From contig JAJDDG010000145.1 in assembly GCA_029260435.1 (NCBI GenBank), positions 1 through 37,862 on the forward strand: DNA of 37,862 nt, in the 5' to 3' direction. The translations under genes were made by a program, and so were the position numbers. This DNA is from Phycisphaerales bacterium. Lineage in GTDB: Bacteria > Planctomycetota > Phycisphaerae > Phycisphaerales > UBA1924. Under the pieces are notes generated by a model. That model did not search any database and was not told the DNA's origin. It was given only the letters and a program-made list of their open reading frames with translations. Within the stretch, counting starts at the first letter, position 1; every line of letters starts with the position of its first letter. Positions 35,845 to 37,862 of the stretch are shown here, piece by piece.

Positions 35845-36249
35845 ATGTTTCATCACCCCGACAATCCGGCCATTCCTGTCAAGCGTGTTCCGTACTTCCT
35901 GCCGCGACATTCTAACGGTAAGAAGATGCACTGGTGCAGAGTCTACGAATGGATCAAGGATGGTTGTCCTCGAATCTGTTACCCCGGTGAACCAAAAAAG
36001 GCGGTGCCACACGGCGAAAAGGTGAAGCTCATCAAGACCAAACCGAATGGTACGGGGTGCGTCCAGTTCTCTGACTTGGTGTTCTTCGGGCGTGCAACGC
36101 ACAAGCTGCATTGGTCTTTTATTGCGGATCTAGATTCGGATGATCCTGGCACACGTAAGGCGGCAGAAGCAGAGATGACTAAAATTGCAAACTGGATTTA
36201 CACCATTCTCGATAAGCCGGAGCCAGGGACCGGAGACCGCCCTTCCTAG
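35845..36249 (+). CDS. DUF1580-like putative HTH/excisionase protein
   Basis: 134 residues with AAAGGG 9 bases before ATG. The order LPRHSNGKKMHWCRVYEWIK, then KLIKTKPNGTGCVQFSDLVF, resembles the planctomycete DUF1580 pattern (LP..R..GKR.H.STLYRW followed by a G..R-T--L strand), thought to be an excisionase-like winged HTH. Here the central part is longer than usual. It converges with the integrase at 36357 and could be its directionality factor. The assignment is tentative. Confidence 0.5.
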   Translation: MFHHPDNPAIPVKRVPYFLPRHSNGKKMHWCRVYEWIKDGCPRICYPGEPKKAVPHGEKVKLIKTKPNGTGCVQFSDLVFFGRATHKLHWSFIADLDSDDPGTRKAAEAEMTKIANWIYTILDKPEPGTGDRPS

Positions 36250-36356
36250 CCAACAAAATGAGTGCAACCACTCAGATGCCAGCACCCCAAAAAGCGATCG
36301 GCGTTGGCCGAAGCCAACGCCGCACAGTGAAACACTGGTATCGCAATGTCGAAAAG

Positions 36357-37520
36357 CTACCCGATCTCACGCATGATTGCAGCGGCCCTCTTGAAATCCC
36401 TCTCCGCATACACCTCCGTCACCGCCAGCGTGGAATGTCCTAACACCACCCTCGCTGCCTCAATCCCGTACTGAGCCGTCAAAAACGTCGCTGCGTTGTG
36501 CCGAAGCTGGTGCGGCGACCAGCAATGCGACCGGTTCCATTCGCGGCGTTTTTCCACCGAATATCCACCCGGGCAGGGGAAGGCCCGTTGGCTACCCCGC
36601 CGGATGGCCTTGCGGTAACTCCCCACCCTGTAGCTGGCATTGCGTCCCGCGACTGCTCGCCCGCGCCGTTCGTGTTCGGCTTCTGCGGGGCTGAACAGGT
36701 ACGCATCCATCGCCCGCATCAGGAATGGCCGCACAACCTCCTGTGCCTGGGGGCCCAGATACACCCGCCGCGTGCGACCGTGATGCTCTGTCTTATGCGA
36801 TCCCGGGATGTAGATCCACGGCTCTGATCCCATATCCAAATCCATCAGCCGCATTGCCACCACCTCACCGGGTCTCATGCCGGTAAATATCTGCAAACGG
36901 ATCATCGCCGCCACTTGCCGCGAGACTTCACCCAATACCGCGTCGATGCTCGCTTGGGGCACGGGTGATACCGGGTCAGATTCGACCGCAACGGTGCGGC
37001 CCGCCTGCAAACCCTGCACGCTTTGGAGAGCCTGCAACACCGAGGGCGGGATCAGTTCATTGGCCACGCCCCACTTGAACATCCGGCGGATGCGGCTGAC
37101 GTTGGCATTGATGCCGGTTCTGCTCAATCCCCGTTGGATCATGCCCTGACGCGCCGTCTTCAACGCCTTGGGTCCAAACGCCGTCGCAGCACTGGAGCCG
37201 TATAGGTCCAGCACTTCGCGCATGGCGTGCTGAATACACCCCAACTCTGACGTGGGCTTACCGTTCTTCCGGTAGTGCTGCTGTGCGAAGCTCAGGTATT
37301 GCTCGAACAGTTGCAGGACTGTTGGCCCGTCAACTACGGAGGGGATGTCCACCGCGGTACGGCGGAGTGCCAGTCGCGCGACGATCTCGCGGTAGGCCTC
37401 TTTACTTTCAGGGGAGTCCCATTTACCGAGATACACAGCCTTCCCGTCCACGCTGACGACAGCCTGGCCCGATGCGGTGTGCTTGCGGTACTTGGGTATG
37501 CGTGTGGTGAGCTTGGGCAT
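36357..37520 (-). CDS. int: Tyrosine integrase adjacent to tRNA-Ala (element 1)
   Basis: 387 residues from ATG 37520, chosen because GAGG lies 8 bases upstream; ATG 37544 lies within a hairpin. Catalytic set R216 (TGMRPGEV), K243 (SHKTEH), H337 and R340 (HQLRH), H362 (LGHS) and nucleophile Y371 (EVYAERD) is complete. The N-terminal KLTTRIPKYRKH and YLGKW features match a type common in planctomycetes. Its location 117 bases from the 3' end of tRNA-Ala, and the tRNA duplicate at 10738, indicate that it integrates into tRNA-Ala. Confidence 0.95.
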   Translation of the reverse strand: MPKLTTRIPKYRKHTASGQAVVSVDGKAVYLGKWDSPESKEAYREIVARLALRRTAVDIPSVVDGPTVLQLFEQYLSFAQQHYRKNGKPTSELGCIQHAMREVLDLYGSSAATAFGPKALKTARQGMIQRGLSRTGINANVSRIRRMFKWGVANELIPPSVLQALQSVQGLQAGRTVAVESDPVSPVPQASIDAVLGEVSRQVAAMIRLQIFTGMRPGEVVAMRLMDLDMGSEPWIYIPGSHKTEHHGRTRRVYLGPQAQEVVRPFLMRAMDAYLFSPAEAEHERRGRAVAGRNASYRVGSYRKAIRRGSQRAFPCPGGYSVEKRREWNRSHCWSPHQLRHNAATFLTAQYGIEAARVVLGHSTLAVTEVYAERDFKRAAAIMREIG

Positions 37521-37531
37521 TGTGCGGACCT

Positions 37532-37576
37532 CGACAAGTGCCAAACGAGTATTTACTCGTTTGGCTCAGCTTGTCG
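37532..37576 (-). promoter_or_regulatory. Long hairpin in the integrase leader
   Basis: Perfect 12-base arms GCCAAACGAGTA (37540-37551) and TACTCGTTTGGC (37554-37565) around a TT centre. Outer arms CGACAAG (37532-37538) and CTTGTCG (37570-37576) add 7 pairs. On the minus strand the integrase ribosome binding site (GAGG) begins at the base of this stem. It could terminate or attenuate transcription running in from tRNA-Ala, or limit integrase translation. Confidence 0.6.
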
Positions 37577-37632
37577 GCCGCACTGCCCGCCGTGGACAGG
37601 TCGCGTAAGTGCTTCAGCCTACGAACCTTAAT

Positions 37633-37709
<77 letters not shown>

Positions 37710-37759
37710 AACAATCTGCTCCTCGGCTCGATGCCAGAAGCACCCAACCGGGATCGCAA

Positions 37760-37787
37760 AGAGTAACTGACACCGCCGGTTCGTCAA
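37760..37787 (-). promoter_or_regulatory. Promoter of tRNA-Ala
   Basis: On the minus strand TTGACG (plus 37782-37787) and TACTCT (plus 37760-37765) are 16 bases apart, about 50 bases upstream of the tRNA 5' end. The spacer is slightly short, but both boxes are close to consensus. Confidence 0.55.
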
Positions 37788-37862
37788 GCACGCCCACCAC
37801 ACCCGTGAGCCCGGATGCCCTATCCGTAGCAGTATCGCGGGCGGGGGGGTATCTTGGCGATA

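Overview
The window looks like a planctomycete (Planctomycetota, probably Phycisphaerae) chromosome carrying a large mobile and defence region at an alanine tRNA gene. The taxonomic hints are a secreted right-handed beta-helix protein ending in a type I dockerin (21814-23346), an integrase and DUF1580-like helix-turn-helix gene of a kind common in planctomycetes, and two members of a small 'AAIW' protein family. These are family-level impressions, not database results.

Layout. At the right edge is an intact tRNA-Ala(GGC) on the minus strand (37637-37709) with a tyrosine integrase just 3' of it (36357-37520). The 3' part of the tRNA is repeated at 10738-10785 (46/48 identical to 37633-37680) and, in decayed form, at 354-392 (32/39). 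Each distal copy is followed, in tRNA orientation, by the same kind of intrinsic terminator. I read this as two elements stacked on one tRNA-Ala: an inner one of about 26.9 kb (10785-37633) and an outer one of about 10.4 kb (392-10738), with the flanking chromosome at the left edge (partial CDS 1-120).

Outer element: one compact minus-strand operon for a type I restriction-modification system, hsdM - rhuM - Cys/His/Asp protein - hsdS - HipA-like kinase - HIRAN protein - hsdR. Genes overlap or sit within 4 bases of each other. A well-formed promoter (9897-9925) precedes it, with a palindrome over its -35 box. The split HipA-like kinase and HIRAN pair inside the operon is the best candidate for an undescribed function.

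Inner element: a single-chain type IIG-like restriction-methyltransferase (11049-14627); a mobilisation module (MobF relaxase-helicase, divergent coupling-protein ATPase, membrane protein) around an oriT-like region with helically phased TGCG motifs; the dockerin protein; an XRE regulator; an unrecognised two-gene cassette (24026-25148); an IS3 scar that destroyed dnaE2 and a YedK/HMCES-type gene; a Gabija-like pair (27134-30733); a half tRNA-Ile; a second integrase with an Xis-like gene; and strongly structured intergenic elements. No type IV secretion channel genes are present, so the element looks mobilisable rather than self-transmissible. Restriction, Gabija and mobilisation genes together make this a mobile defence island.
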